From: Streptomyces sp. NBC_00654
Lineage (GTDB): Bacteria; Actinomycetota; Actinomycetes; Streptomycetales; Streptomycetaceae
Reading direction: 5' to 3'
Length of the DNA stretch: 64,000 bases
Assembly: GCF_026341775.1 (NCBI RefSeq)
Contig: NZ_JAPEOB010000001.1
Coordinates: forward strand, 4,526,001-4,590,000
In this document: positions 18,890-27,552 of the stretch, in pieces
Layout: each line of letters starts with the position of its first letter
How positions within the stretch are numbered: position 1 is the stretch's first letter
Notes under the pieces: model-generated
Seen by the model: the letters and a program-made list of their open reading frames with translations, nothing else
The model's database searches: none
What the model was told of the DNA's origin: nothing
Translations under genes and position numbers: made by a program

Positions 18890-19383
18890 CGCTGCTCCTT
18901 CTTCCGGTCCTCCGGACGGGGGGCGTCCGAGGACTCCTCGTCATCCTCGGTGATCGCGTCGCGCAACCGGTCGCTCGCGCCGCCGCGTCCGGCGGCGCCC
19001 TGCCTGACGGTCTCCAGCAGCGGGCCGAAGATGTCGCCCCAGTCGACTCCGGAACCCTCGATGTGCGGCCGGCCGCCGACCGTCTCGGACAGCGGCTGGA
19101 AGGTGTGCAGCACGGTGCGGGCCATCTCGGCCTGCCCCTGGCGTGCTGCCTCGACGACCGCCGCCGCGAGTTGCGAGGCGCCCATGGTCCGGTACTTGCC
19201 GTCGAGGAAGCGCACGTCGGACAGGTGGCCCTGGGAGTTGACGGTGACCTCCACACTGCGGTCCCGGGACCGCACGGTGACGCTGGAGCTCTGCAGCCGC
19301 CGCTCGGCGGCGGCGACGGCCCGCTGGGTCTGCTCCAGCCTGGCCACCGCCTCGGCCAGCCGCTCCTGGATCGGTTCGCTCAT
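18886..19383 (-). CDS. YbaB/EbfC-family nucleoid-associated-like protein
   Basis: This 165-aa protein starts at ATG 19383 (MSEPIQERLAEAVARLEQ). It has the YbaB fold pattern: an N-terminal coiled helix (LAEAVARLEQTQRAVAAAERR), a beta pair (SVEVTVNSQGHLSDVRFLD) and a C-terminal helix (LAAAVVEAARQGQAEMARTV), followed by an acidic/basic tail. YbaB-like proteins are regular members of actinobacterial ESX loci (EspL in mycobacterial ESX-1 is one). There they seem to act as chaperones or DNA-binding factors rather than substrates. It sits 34 bases after the AAWKG-like gene and overlaps the next gene by four bases. Confidence 0.78.
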   Translation of the reverse strand: MSEPIQERLAEAVARLEQTQRAVAAAERRLQSSSVTVRSRDRSVEVTVNSQGHLSDVRFLDGKYRTMGASQLAAAVVEAARQGQAEMARTVLHTFQPLSETVGGRPHIEGSGVDWGDIFGPLLETVRQGAAGRGGASDRLRDAITEDDEESSDAPRPEDRKKEQR

Positions 19384-19417
19384 TCCGTCGCTCTCCCGGT
19401 CTGTGTGTTCATGGCGT

Positions 19418-22400
19418 CTAGCGGCCGATGACGGCCGGGGCGCCGTCCTCGTCGGTTCCCCACACGTCCTCGTCCTCGTCCAGCCAGGAGGACCGCTCCC
19501 GGTCGCCGCTCTCGGTCTGCTGGCCGGCGCCGCCGCCCGCCGGGGGCATGAACGGCATGCCCCCGGAAGCCGTGGCGAGAGAGCCGCGGCCCGCCACCGA
19601 GACCTCCTCCTGGCCCCGCCCGCTCTGCGCGCGACGGGTGGTGACGGGCTGGCCGTCGTCCGCCACGCCGCGGACGCGTTCCCCCTCCGCGCCACCGGTG
19701 GACGCACCGTTGATCCGCGTGCCCATGGGGAGCATCGGCATGCCAGCCCCGGCGCCGTTGCCGGAGCCCAAGCCGTGGTCGCCGCCGCCGCTGCCGGAGT
19801 CGAGGACCTGGTCGTACAGCTCCTCCTCGTAACCGGCACCGGAGTAGCCGGGCGAGTACAGGGAGCCGCCGTCCGGCAGACCGGCGCCGCCGGGGGCACC
19901 GCCGCCGAGTCCGGTGGGGAGGGTCTGGCCCGGGTCGATGGGGGAAGTGGTCCTGGTGCCGTCGGACCGGTTGTTGGTGAGGGTGGATTCGTCGGGATCC
20001 AGGACGCTGCGGGAGCCGTCGGGCAGGGTGGTGGTGAGGCTGCCGTCCTCGCCGAGCCGGGTGACGCTGCCGTCGGTGTTGGTGATCGAGTCGCCCGGAC
20101 GCAGGCTGTCGGTGACGGTGGAGCCGTCGGGCAGGGTGGTGACCACATCGCCGCCGGGCAGGTCGATGGTGCGGGACGACCCGTCGGGGTAGTCCATGGT
20201 GACCGAGCCGTCGGAGTTGAGTGTGGTGGTGCCGTATCCGGCACCGTGCCCGGAGCCCTCGGGCAGCCGCAGACCGTCGGGGACGGGGGCGTCGGGCGCG
20301 CCCGACCCCAGGGGGCCGGCACCGGAGCCGAGGTCCCGCATCTGCCGCTCGGCACGCTTCTCGGCCTCGGCCTGCTTCTTTTCCTGCTCCGCTTCCCTCT
20401 TCTCCTGCTTGGCCTCGGCCTCGTGCTCCTTCTGCTCCTGTTCGGCCTGGAGTCGTTCCTGCCGGGCCTCTTGCTCGGCTTCCTTCTTCTCCTGTTCGGC
20501 CTCGGCCTCGGCCTGCTGCTCCTCCTGCCGGTCCCGGTACTCGGACTCGGTCTGGATCCGCTTCTGCTCGGCTTCGGCCTGCTTCTTCTCTTGCTCGGCT
20601 TCCTTCTTCTCCTGTTCGGCCTCGGCTTCGGCCTGCTTCTTCTCCTGTTCCGCTTCCTTCTGCTCCTGTTCGGCCTCGGCCTCGTGCTCCTTCTGCTCCT
20701 GTTCGGCCTGGAGTCGTTCCTGCCGGGCCTCTTGCTCGGCTTCCTTCTCCGCCTGCTTCCGCTCCGCTTCGGCCTGCTTGGCCTCCTGCTCCTTGCGCTG
20801 CTGCTCCCGGTCGGTGCGGGCCTGGTTCATGAGCAGGGTCTGCCGGTCCTGGGCCTCCCGCTCCTTCTTCTCCTGTTTGGCCTCCTGCTCGGCCTGTTTC
20901 TCCTCGGCGCGCCGTTCGGCTTCGGCCTGCTTCTTCTCTTGCTCGGCTTCCTTCTTCTCCTGTTCGGCCTCGGTCTCGGCCTGCTTGGCCTCCTGCTCGG
21001 CTTCCTTCTCCGCCTGCTTCCGCTCCGCCTCGGCCTGCTTGGCCTCAGCTTCCCGCTCCTTCTCCGCCTGCTTGGCCTCGGCCTCCGCCTGCTTCCGAGC
21101 CGCGCGTGCCTCCGCCTCGGCCTGCCGCCGTTCGGCGCGTGCCTCCGCCTCCAACTGCCGTTGCAGGGCGAGCTTCTCGGCCTCGGCCGCCTTGCGCTCG
21201 GCTTCCTCCCTCGCCAGGCGCGCCTTCTCCTCCGCCTCGGCCGCCTTGCGCTCGGCCTCTTCCCTCGCCAGGCGCGCCTTCTCCTCCGCGTCGGCCTTCG
21301 CCTTCGCCGCTTCGGCCCGGTCCCGTGCGGCCTGGTCCTTGGCGAGCTCGTTGGCCAGGTTGATCGACACGGTGTTCACCTTCTCGGGGAACTTCTGGTC
21401 GTTGAAGGAGTTCTCGACATCGATGAGGGCCTGCTTGCCGGCGGCTGACAGGACATCCTGTACGCACCGCTGCCAGCGTCGGATGGCCTCCTCGCCGATC
21501 TTCTTCCAGGTGTCCTTCTCCTCAAGCTTCCCGTAAGGACTGACCGCGCCGGAGAAACCCTCGTACTTGACGTAGTGGTAACCGCCGGTGGTGTAGCCAC
21601 GGCCGCTGTAGGTCGGCTTGTAGCGCACCTTGGTGATGTTGTGGTGCCAGACGTGGTCGGTGACGTCCAGCAGCACGTCGTGGAGCCAGCGCAACGGGTT
21701 GCCGGTCAGGAGCTGCCAGGTGTCCCACTTGCCGTGGAGCTTCTGGGCGGCGTTCTGGACGTCGGTACGGAAGCCTCGCAGATCGTTGCCGTAGGTGGAG
21801 TGGACGGTGCCGGAGACGGGGAACTGCTCGCTGTAGGACTCATAGGTGCGCACCAGGCCGTGGATGAGGTCCTTGAAGACCCCGGCGGCCTGCCCCTTCC
21901 AGGAAGCCTCCTGCTTGCCGAGGTCGAACTCCCAGTCCTTCAGCTCCCGGCTGCGCGCCGCGAAGAACTGCGCCACCCGGTCGAACGCCTGGGCGTTCAG
22001 GGTGAGGGACTCCAGGTCCACCGCGTCCACGTCGTGCACCGGGAGATCGTTCCAGCTGAAGTGCAGCGTGCTGCCGTTGTACAGCAACTGCTCCAGGGCC
22101 TTGCCGCCGCCGTAGCTGTACTGGGCCAGCGCTTTGTTGCTCCAGACCGTGTCCTTGCTCTGTCCTTGGAAGTCCTTGCCGAAACCGCTCTTGAACTCCG
22201 CGCCCAGCACCACGCCGCCGGCGGGCGCGTCGTCGGTACCCGAGGTGCCGAGGAGGGTGATACGGGCCTTCTTCATCTTGACCTTGGTGTTCACCCCGGC
22301 CTCGGCGACCGACCCGCCCATGCCCGAGTAGAACGGGACGACGAAGTCCGTGTTCTCCACCCGCCAGCCGGAGTTGTCGCTACGCCACTCCAGGTCGTCC

Positions 22401-22597
22401 ACGGCGTCGACCACCGCGTTGGAGGGCTCCCCGTCGTGGTCGGAGAACTCCACCCGCATCAGAGGGATCGAGTCGTTGCCCAGCAGGGAACCGAACAGGG
22501 TCTCGCGCTTGGGCATGATGTAGCCGGTGAGCACCTGTACGGCGGTGTGCCAGTAGTCATCGACGGAGTCTGCGGGGTAAACGACGTTCTCGGCCAC
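19418..22597 (-). CDS. AAWKG-like WXG protein with long coiled coil and TLPDGS repeats
   Basis: This is a 1059-aa protein. The N-terminal about 410 residues contain a globular part and a WXG hairpin (EASWKGQAAGVF, W233-K-G235), as in the Streptomyces AAWKG family I remember from T7SS loci. Residues about 410-750 are an almost uninterrupted Glu/Lys/Ala/Gln coiled coil made of AEQEKKEAEQ-like units. Residues about 790-870 contain short beta-type repeats (TTLPDGSTV, NTDGSVTRL, TTTLPDGSR). The tail is Gly-rich with MPMLPMGTR and ends near acidic residues. It is probably an exported or envelope-spanning filamentous component of the T7SS, judged from the WXG hairpin and operon position (inference). 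No signal peptide or clear membrane helix is seen. The coiled-coil DNA holds long perfect repeats. Confidence 0.8.
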   Translation of the reverse strand: MAENVVYPADSVDDYWHTAVQVLTGYIMPKRETLFGSLLGNDSIPLMRVEFSDHDGEPSNAVVDAVDDLEWRSDNSGWRVENTDFVVPFYSGMGGSVAEAGVNTKVKMKKARITLLGTSGTDDAPAGGVVLGAEFKSGFGKDFQGQSKDTVWSNKALAQYSYGGGKALEQLLYNGSTLHFSWNDLPVHDVDAVDLESLTLNAQAFDRVAQFFAARSRELKDWEFDLGKQEASWKGQAAGVFKDLIHGLVRTYESYSEQFPVSGTVHSTYGNDLRGFRTDVQNAAQKLHGKWDTWQLLTGNPLRWLHDVLLDVTDHVWHHNITKVRYKPTYSGRGYTTGGYHYVKYEGFSGAVSPYGKLEEKDTWKKIGEEAIRRWQRCVQDVLSAAGKQALIDVENSFNDQKFPEKVNTVSINLANELAKDQAARDRAEAAKAKADAEEKARLAREEAERKAAEAEEKARLAREEAERKAAEAEKLALQRQLEAEARAERRQAEAEARAARKQAEAEAKQAEKEREAEAKQAEAERKQAEKEAEQEAKQAETEAEQEKKEAEQEKKQAEAERRAEEKQAEQEAKQEKKEREAQDRQTLLMNQARTDREQQRKEQEAKQAEAERKQAEKEAEQEARQERLQAEQEQKEHEAEAEQEQKEAEQEKKQAEAEAEQEKKEAEQEKKQAEAEQKRIQTESEYRDRQEEQQAEAEAEQEKKEAEQEARQERLQAEQEQKEHEAEAKQEKREAEQEKKQAEAEKRAERQMRDLGSGAGPLGSGAPDAPVPDGLRLPEGSGHGAGYGTTTLNSDGSVTMDYPDGSSRTIDLPGGDVVTTLPDGSTVTDSLRPGDSITNTDGSVTRLGEDGSLTTTLPDGSRSVLDPDESTLTNNRSDGTRTTSPIDPGQTLPTGLGGGAPGGAGLPDGGSLYSPGYSGAGYEEELYDQVLDSGSGGGDHGLGSGNGAGAGMPMLPMGTRINGASTGGAEGERVRGVADDGQPVTTRRAQSGRGQEEVSVAGRGSLATASGGMPFMPPAGGGAGQQTESGDRERSSWLDEDEDVWGTDEDGAPAVIGR

Positions 22598-22714
22598 GAG
22601 GGAGCTCTCCGGGCGTTGTGACGTGACGGGGTGTAACGGGACGTGACGGGACGAGGCCGGGCGGGCCGGCGGGAACGGGGGCGTTCGGGAACCGCGGTAA
22701 GGCGTGGCCGCGGA
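22598..22714. other. 117-base gap within the esx operon
   Basis: The gap between the 166-aa gene and the AAWKG-like gene carries a G-rich tract of related units (GTGACGGG-type, about 22620-22655), i.e. several copies of a roughly 10-base ACGGG(A/G)CGTG-like unit. No open frame is present. It might hold an internal promoter or an attenuating structure. Nothing more can be supported. Confidence 0.35.
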
Positions 22715-23215
22715 TCACTTGTCCTTGTCTTTGCCCCCGCCGCTCTGACCACCGGTCAGTCGGGACTCCACGTCCTCGAAGACATCCAGGAAGTCCTGGC
22801 CGTCGATACCGGTCAAGTTGCCCGACTGGGTGCTGAACAGCGTCTCGATGCTTGATTCGAGGTTGTCGACGATGTCCTTGAAGAGCCCGGTCTGCTCCTC
22901 GTAGATCTTGGTGAGCCGCTCGGCCGACTTGCCGATCGCCTGGTTGAGCGCGAGGCCCTTGCCGTGCAGGTGCTCCTCCTTCAGCATCGGCCCGAGCATC
23001 AGCGGCCGTGAGGCGCCGTAGGTGTCGAAGTCGCGCTTGCCGGACAGGTCCGCGGCCCCGATGAGCTTGCCCATGGAGGGCCCGAACGTCGGGTCGTCCA
23101 GCGCGATCTTGCGCAACTGCTCCTGGAACGGCTCGACGCGGTCGCGCTGGAACGCCTGCAGGCCCCCCTTGTCCATGCTGAGCTTGCCGGTCTTCGCGTT
23201 CGGGTCTTCCGCCAT
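22715..23215 (-). CDS. Unrecognised helical T7SS-locus protein, 166 aa
   Basis: I do not recognise this family with certainty. The protein is soluble and strongly helical, starts MAEDPNAKTGKLSMDKGG, has no signal peptide and ends in a Gly/Lys-rich tail (GGQSGGGKDKDK). The middle has conserved-looking LQAFQRDRVEPFQEQLRK and GASRPLMLGPMLKEEHLH. The second half (LTKIYEEQTGLFKDIVDNLE) looks like a helical hairpin without a WXG. It lies 64 bases after the EsxA-like gene and 117 bases before the AAWKG-like gene in the same direction. It is likely an Esp-like secreted or chaperone protein of the system (inference). Confidence 0.7.
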   Translation of the reverse strand: MAEDPNAKTGKLSMDKGGLQAFQRDRVEPFQEQLRKIALDDPTFGPSMGKLIGAADLSGKRDFDTYGASRPLMLGPMLKEEHLHGKGLALNQAIGKSAERLTKIYEEQTGLFKDIVDNLESSIETLFSTQSGNLTGIDGQDFLDVFEDVESRLTGGQSGGGKDKDK

Positions 23216-23279
23216 GGCGCGTCTCCTGGTGGTCGGGGTGGTGCACTGCGGGCCGCAGAGCGGTGGCCCGCGGTCCGGG

Positions 23280-23600
23280 TCAGCGACCGATCTTCACCGA
23301 GTCCCACATCTGGGTCAGGGACCGCTCGCTGTACTGGTAGTTCTCCGAGACGCTGGTCAGCAGCAGGGAGTGCTTGGTGAGCAGCTCCTCCATCGCCTGG
23401 ACCGCACTGTTCCAGACCTGCTGCTTCTGGGCGTACACGTCCTTGTCGTCACCGATCCAGGAGTTCTTCAGCTCGTTCAGCTCCGCGTCAAGGTTGGTGA
23501 GGATGCTGTCGATCGCCTTGGTCTGGCTGATCATGTCGTCCGCGGCGTTGCTCATGTGCGAGTAGTCGACGTAGATGTAGCCGTCGGAGAAGTCGGTCAT
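23280..23600 (-). CDS. esxA: EsxA-like WXG100 protein
   Basis: This 106-aa protein has a canonical W-I-G motif at residues 48-50 (LNELKNSWIGDDKDVY) between two long helices, the WXG100/ESAT-6 fold. The C-terminus (YQYSERSLTQMWDSVKIG) contains a Y-x-x-x-E pattern usable as a T7SS signal. It would pair with the neighbouring EsxB-like protein into the secreted heterodimer. The ATG at 23600 follows the EsxB-like stop by 71 bases. The symbol is by family position, not by direct comparison. Confidence 0.88.
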   Translation of the reverse strand: MTDFSDGYIYVDYSHMSNAADDMISQTKAIDSILTNLDAELNELKNSWIGDDKDVYAQKQQVWNSAVQAMEELLTKHSLLLTSVSENYQYSERSLTQMWDSVKIGR

Positions 23601-23671
23601 GTCCTGTCCTCGTCTCGCGTGGGTGCTGGGGAGGGAAAGGGGGATGGGCGGATATGGGAAGGGCCGGCCGG

Positions 23672-24013
23672 TCAGCCGCGCAGCGCGTCGAAGACGGAGT
23701 CGGACCGGGCGTACTCCTGGTTGATCGAGTCGACCGCGGAGCCCTGCTGCTTGCCGTGCTCGGCGAGGGTGTGGTTCAGCGTCTCGATCATGTCCTGGAC
23801 GTTGACCATGATGACCTCGGCCTTCTCCTCCCAGGCGGTGACGAGGTCCACGAACGCCTTGCCATCACTGCCCTTGTAGTGGGACATGAGGTTGTTCTTG
23901 GTGTTCTGCACGTCCTGGCTGCACTTGGTGATGCCGGTGAAGGCCATCTCCAGTGCCTGGATGCCGTTCCGGGTCGCGGACTCGTCGGACTGCTGCATTC
24001 CGTTCGTTGCCAT
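23672..24013 (-). CDS. esxB: EsxB-like WXG100-superfamily protein with YxG in place of WXG
   Basis: The start is ATG 24013 (MATNGMQQSDESATRNG), preceded by GGAGGGTGCGAG. An earlier in-frame ATG at 24070 has no such site. The 113-aa helical hairpin has HYKG at residues 45-48 where a WXG motif would be expected. A C-terminal YARSD (101-105) matches the YxxxD/E T7SS export signal, as in CFP-10-type partners. It lies 78 bases after eccB and just before the EsxA-like gene, the normal order for the substrate pair. The missing Trp is seen in other EsxB partners and does not suggest decay. Confidence 0.83.
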   Translation of the reverse strand: MATNGMQQSDESATRNGIQALEMAFTGITKCSQDVQNTKNNLMSHYKGSDGKAFVDLVTAWEEKAEVIMVNVQDMIETLNHTLAEHGKQQGSAVDSINQEYARSDSVFDALRG

Positions 24014-24091
24014 CTCGCACCCTCCATCGTTCGGTCCGGGAACGCCGATGCTAGGAAGCCCGGATTGCACTCCGGCCTTGTTTTCTTGCCG

Positions 24092-25630
24092 TCACCTTGT
24101 TTTCTCCTTGTCCTGCGCCCCGGACTTCGGACGATCCCCGGCTTCGGCGCCGTCGCCGGAAGGCTGTGCGGTGCAGCGCGGGGCGGTGACCGAGGCCCGG
24201 CCCGCCTCGGCGGCCTCGGGGTGCAGGTCGGGTCCGGAAGGCAGCATGGCCAGCATCAGCGCGGGCATCCGGCCGGGGGTGACGTCCTTGTAGCCGAGGG
24301 CCTCCACCGCGGCCGCGGTGGCCAGGCGGTACTTCACCCCGGTCTCGGTGACCAGGTAGATCGTGCCGCCGAGTTCGCCCCCGCCCGCGCCCACCAGCCG
24401 TACCAGGGAGCCGCGCCCCGGCCGTACGGCGACGCGGTCGACGGGCAGGCAGGCGGCGGCCGCCACGCCCGCGGCGTGCTGGGCGATCGGTCCGAGGCCG
24501 GCAGTGGGGGCCAGGGCGACGCCGAACCGGGTGCCCTTGCCGTCGGGGGTGACCAGGGCGCACGGAGCGTGGTGCCGGGGGACGCTCACCGCCTTCGGCG
24601 GGACCTCCGGTGCCCGGCCGGGCGCGGTCTCCGCTCCCCGGCGGCCGGTGCCGGGCGCCAGCCGGCCCTGCAGGGCGTCGGAGGTCAGGACGGCGGAGGC
24701 CGGCGTGGCGCCGTCGTAGGCCTTGGCGCGGGTGCGCGGATCGGCCAGCAGCAGGGCGAGTTCCGTGGCGGTGAGGGGGGCCAGTCCATCGGCGCGCAGC
24801 ACATAGTGGCGCTCCCCGGCACCCGGCACGGCGAGGGTGAAGAGCTGTCCCACCCTGGTGGGACGGCCGTCCAGCTTCGGTCCTGCGCCGCCTGCCCCCT
24901 CGATGACGGGCGCCGCGAGATCGGGCCCGGCGGGCAGGGCGTTGAGGAAGGCCGCGGAGACCGGCACAGGGCGCACGGAGGCGTAGCCCAGGGCTTCACC
25001 GGCGGGGGAGTCGCGGTCGATGCGCAGGCGGCTGCCCTGCCAGATCAGATAGTCGCGGCCGTCGGGTCCGGCCACCAGCAGGGCCTGTGTACGGCCCAGG
25101 GTGGCGCCGTCGCTGTCCAGGCCCACGGCGAGTGTGGTCACCGTCCTGGTGGAGCCGGAGCGCGGAGCCTCGGTGACACACACCTGCCAGGGCGCCCGGG
25201 ACAGGTCGCCCGCAGCGGGAAGTTCGTCGGGGGCGCCCTCGATCCCGACCGGGGTGCCGCGCGGGGTGCCCTTGAGGGAGATGGTGCTCACGGTGGTGGT
25301 GGTGAGCTTGGCGCCGCCGATCAGCTTGGCTGAGGTGTAGTTGCGCACCGGTCGCAGCCGCCCGTCCAGATAGAGGTACCGGGCGCCGGTGCCCTTGTCG
25401 ACTATGAGGCCGCCGGAGGTTTGCCAGGAGTTCTGCTTGCCGGGGCTGACCAGCCCGACGATGAAGGCCCCGACCGCCACCAGAACGGCGACGATGACGC
25501 CGATGGCGATCCCGCGGTTGGTACGGCCCTGAGGGCTCTCCGGGGCGTCCGGGTCGGAGCGGAGTATGCCCGAGGTCAGGCGGCTCATGAGGAACATGTG
25601 GGCCTGGACCTGGTCGCGCTTGTTCTGCAT
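24092..25630 (-). CDS. eccB: EccB, type VII secretion membrane core protein
   Basis: This 512-aa protein has the EccB plan. A short cytoplasmic N-terminus (MQNKRDQVQAHMFLMSRL) precedes one transmembrane helix (residues 41-62, IAIGVIVAVLVAVGAFIVGL). A large outside domain of repeated EccB motifs follows: GGLIVDKGTGARYLYLDGRL, YLVTETGVKYRLATAAAVEA, LGYKDVTPGRMPALMLAMLP and SGPDLHPEAA. Cys residues in the outer domain (CVTEAP, CALVTPDG, CLPVDR) could form disulfides. EccB is part of the membrane complex with EccC and EccD. It is 49 bases downstream of eccD and upstream of the esx pair in one operon. The tail is charged (QDKEKTR). Confidence 0.93.
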   Translation of the reverse strand: MQNKRDQVQAHMFLMSRLTSGILRSDPDAPESPQGRTNRGIAIGVIVAVLVAVGAFIVGLVSPGKQNSWQTSGGLIVDKGTGARYLYLDGRLRPVRNYTSAKLIGGAKLTTTTVSTISLKGTPRGTPVGIEGAPDELPAAGDLSRAPWQVCVTEAPRSGSTRTVTTLAVGLDSDGATLGRTQALLVAGPDGRDYLIWQGSRLRIDRDSPAGEALGYASVRPVPVSAAFLNALPAGPDLAAPVIEGAGGAGPKLDGRPTRVGQLFTLAVPGAGERHYVLRADGLAPLTATELALLLADPRTRAKAYDGATPASAVLTSDALQGRLAPGTGRRGAETAPGRAPEVPPKAVSVPRHHAPCALVTPDGKGTRFGVALAPTAGLGPIAQHAAGVAAAACLPVDRVAVRPGRGSLVRLVGAGGGELGGTIYLVTETGVKYRLATAAAVEALGYKDVTPGRMPALMLAMLPSGPDLHPEAAEAGRASVTAPRCTAQPSGDGAEAGDRPKSGAQDKEKTR

Positions 25631-25679
25631 GGGTGGGTCGGTCCTTCGGGTCGGCGGTCCGTGGGTGGGCCGGGGGCGG

Positions 25680-27080
25680 TCAGCCGTTCATGGCCCGCAG
25701 CAGGCCGTAGACGCCGAGCACCCACAGGGCCAGCGGGAGCAGACTGATGGCCATGGCGGAGTGCAGGATCTCGCCCGCCCTGCCCCAGTACGGCACCAGG
25801 CGCCTGCCGGGAACGGTCCACGAGGTGATGGCGAGGGCGGCGGCGACCGCGGCGAGCCCGGCGACCAGCAGCAGCCGTTCGGCCCCGGAGGCGTGCGCCG
25901 CCGCGCCGTGGATCAGCAGTGCCCCGCCCCAGACCCCGGCCGCGACCAGCGAGAGCCGCTGCAGGATGTTGCCCAGGGCCCGGCTGTGCAGGAGCAGCAG
26001 CAGTGACAGGGCGCCGGCCATGAGCACGGTGGGCAGGGTGAACCGGTGAGCCAGGCCGAACAGGCAGGCCGCGCAGATGAGGGCGGTGGCGGCGTACAGG
26101 CCGGTCATCCAGCCGTCGGCGCTCACCGTACGGGCGGCCACCGAGGACGGCGAGTGCGGCTCGATGCCCTCCTGGAGCTGCTCGGCGTTGGAGGGCAGCG
26201 GCGGCATCCGCAGCCCGGAGAGCCGGAACGACATCGACGGCACGAACGCCCCGAGAATCACGGCCGCCAGGGCGATCAGACCGGCCACGTGCCCGGGCCC
26301 CAGATCCGTGGTCATCATCAGGGCCCCGGCGAGGACCCCGACGGCGGCCACCACCACCAGAGCCAGGAACAGCGCGGCGAACGCGGCGACGGCGGCGACG
26401 GCGAGCATCGCCCCACCCGCCGCGGCGGCCCCCGCCGCCAGCAGCCGGGCCCCCAGCACCTCCCACTGGTCCGGCCCGCCGAGGGCACCACCGGGCAGCA
26501 GCCAGCCGGCCAGCGCGGCGTACGGGACGGCGGCGAAGCCGAGGGCGGCGCCCGCCTCCGCGTCGCCGACCGCGCGGCTGGCGGACGCCGCACCGCCCAG
26601 GAGCAGCAGCCCGGTGGCCGAGGCGGCCAGGGCGCGCAGCCCGCCCGAGGGACCGGGCCAGGCGAGGACGGTGAGCCCGGCGGCCAGGGTGAGCACCACC
26701 AGGCCCAGCAGAACCCGGCGGGAGGCCGGGGCGCTCCAGGCGAACGGCTGAGTCTCCATGGTCTGGGCAACGCCTTCGACGATGTCGTCCAGAGCGACCT
26801 CGGGCAGGGCGTCGGTGTGCGGCCTCAGGTGGAGGGTCTCGCCGTCGACCACGCCGAGCGACTCCAGGCTGGCGTCCTCGTCGAGCGGCCGGTCCCCGAG
26901 CCGCTGGAGCACCCAACCACCGTGCTCCAGGCCCTGTTCGGCCAGGTCGTCACCGGCGTACCGGACCAGGATCGGCAGCAGGTCGGCGACTGGGACGTGG
27001 GCGGGGACCGCGAGATCGATGGACTTGGCCGGAGCGCGCACGGTGACGCGGCACAGTTCGGACATGGTGCTGTCGGTCAT
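25680..27080 (-). CDS. eccD: EccD, ubiquitin-like domain plus 11-helix membrane pore-complex protein
   Basis: This 466-aa protein begins with a ubiquitin-like (YukD-type) domain (residues about 8-95; CRVTVRAPAKSIDLAVPAHV, then VLQRLGDRPLDEDASLESLG). A linker and about eleven transmembrane segments fill residues 125-460. It is the EccD subunit that forms the membrane cavity of ESX complexes. It is the first gene of the minus-strand operon and lies divergent from eccC, with about 470 bases between starts. A second possible start (MSELCRVTV, six codons later) cannot be excluded; the ribosome site is weak for both. Confidence 0.92.
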   Translation of the reverse strand: MTDSTMSELCRVTVRAPAKSIDLAVPAHVPVADLLPILVRYAGDDLAEQGLEHGGWVLQRLGDRPLDEDASLESLGVVDGETLHLRPHTDALPEVALDDIVEGVAQTMETQPFAWSAPASRRVLLGLVVLTLAAGLTVLAWPGPSGGLRALAASATGLLLLGGAASASRAVGDAEAGAALGFAAVPYAALAGWLLPGGALGGPDQWEVLGARLLAAGAAAAGGAMLAVAAVAAFAALFLALVVVAAVGVLAGALMMTTDLGPGHVAGLIALAAVILGAFVPSMSFRLSGLRMPPLPSNAEQLQEGIEPHSPSSVAARTVSADGWMTGLYAATALICAACLFGLAHRFTLPTVLMAGALSLLLLLHSRALGNILQRLSLVAAGVWGGALLIHGAAAHASGAERLLLVAGLAAVAAALAITSWTVPGRRLVPYWGRAGEILHSAMAISLLPLALWVLGVYGLLRAMNG

Positions 27081-27552
27081 GAGTAACTCACGCTTCGTCG
27101 GGAGACTCCGTCAGGCTCCGGCGGGTCGGTCGATCGTGCGACGTGTGCGTGGACGGGGCCGCACACTGCTGGGCTGAACCGGTTCATCCTTCTCGCACCG
27201 GCCCGCGTGAGCCGGCGTGGATCCGTACGGGCTCGCGTGGATCACCAGGAGCTCGCGCGGGCCCATATGAGCCTGCGCAAGCCCGTTTTGAGCTCGCTCG
27301 GATCCGTACGGTCCCGCACGGGTCAGCAAGGGTCCGTACGGGTGAACCGTCAGATGGATCGTAGACTGCCGATGGCCGGTGGGTTCCGCTCCCCGGGGCC
27401 GGGTGCGGCGGTGCGCATACTTCGTCGCGGTCCGTCCAAGTTCATTTGTTTTGTACGCCTGTTCGCCGATTCGCGCGGAGCCCGGACGGCGTCGCGTCCA
27501 TCGTCGAGTCCCGCCCGTGCCGTCACCGCGGCGCCCGGAAGGAGAGCGCTCG
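27081..27552. promoter_or_regulatory. Divergent eccD/eccC control region
   Basis: This 470-base region separates the two divergent T7SS transcription starts. Its central part is a degenerate tandem array with a 20-base period (listed separately). The part next to eccC (27400-27470) is locally AT-richer (CATTTGTTTTGTACG), a likely promoter position for eccC. Longer frames that cross the region on both strands look non-coding. Confidence 0.55.
27200..27340. repeat. Degenerate 20-bp tandem repeat array between eccD and eccC
   Basis: Seven consecutive units start near 27200, 27220, 27240, 27260, 27280 (a 21-base unit), 27301 and 27321. Examples are GATCCGTACGGGCTCGCGTG, GATCACCAGGAGCTCGCGCG and GGCCCATATGAGCCTGCGCA. 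The rough consensus is G-A/G-T/C-C-C, four variable bases, then GAGCTCGCG-C/T-G. The 8-base palindrome CCGTACGG occurs three times. The period is close to two DNA turns, so a bound protein would repeat on one face of the helix. It is not a codon multiple, which argues against coding. Confidence 0.6.

Noticed and set aside
20411..20748. Repeated 77-nt blocks as a possible CRISPR array
   Set aside because: The repeats lie in frame inside a coiled-coil coding region, without regular unique spacers or cas genes.
18875..21448. An 857-aa plus-strand frame rich in Leu/Gly/Phe that looks like a membrane protein
   Set aside because: It is the antisense of the Glu/Lys/Ala coiled coil of the 1059-aa protein; complementing those repeated codons gives Leu/Phe/Gly runs automatically.
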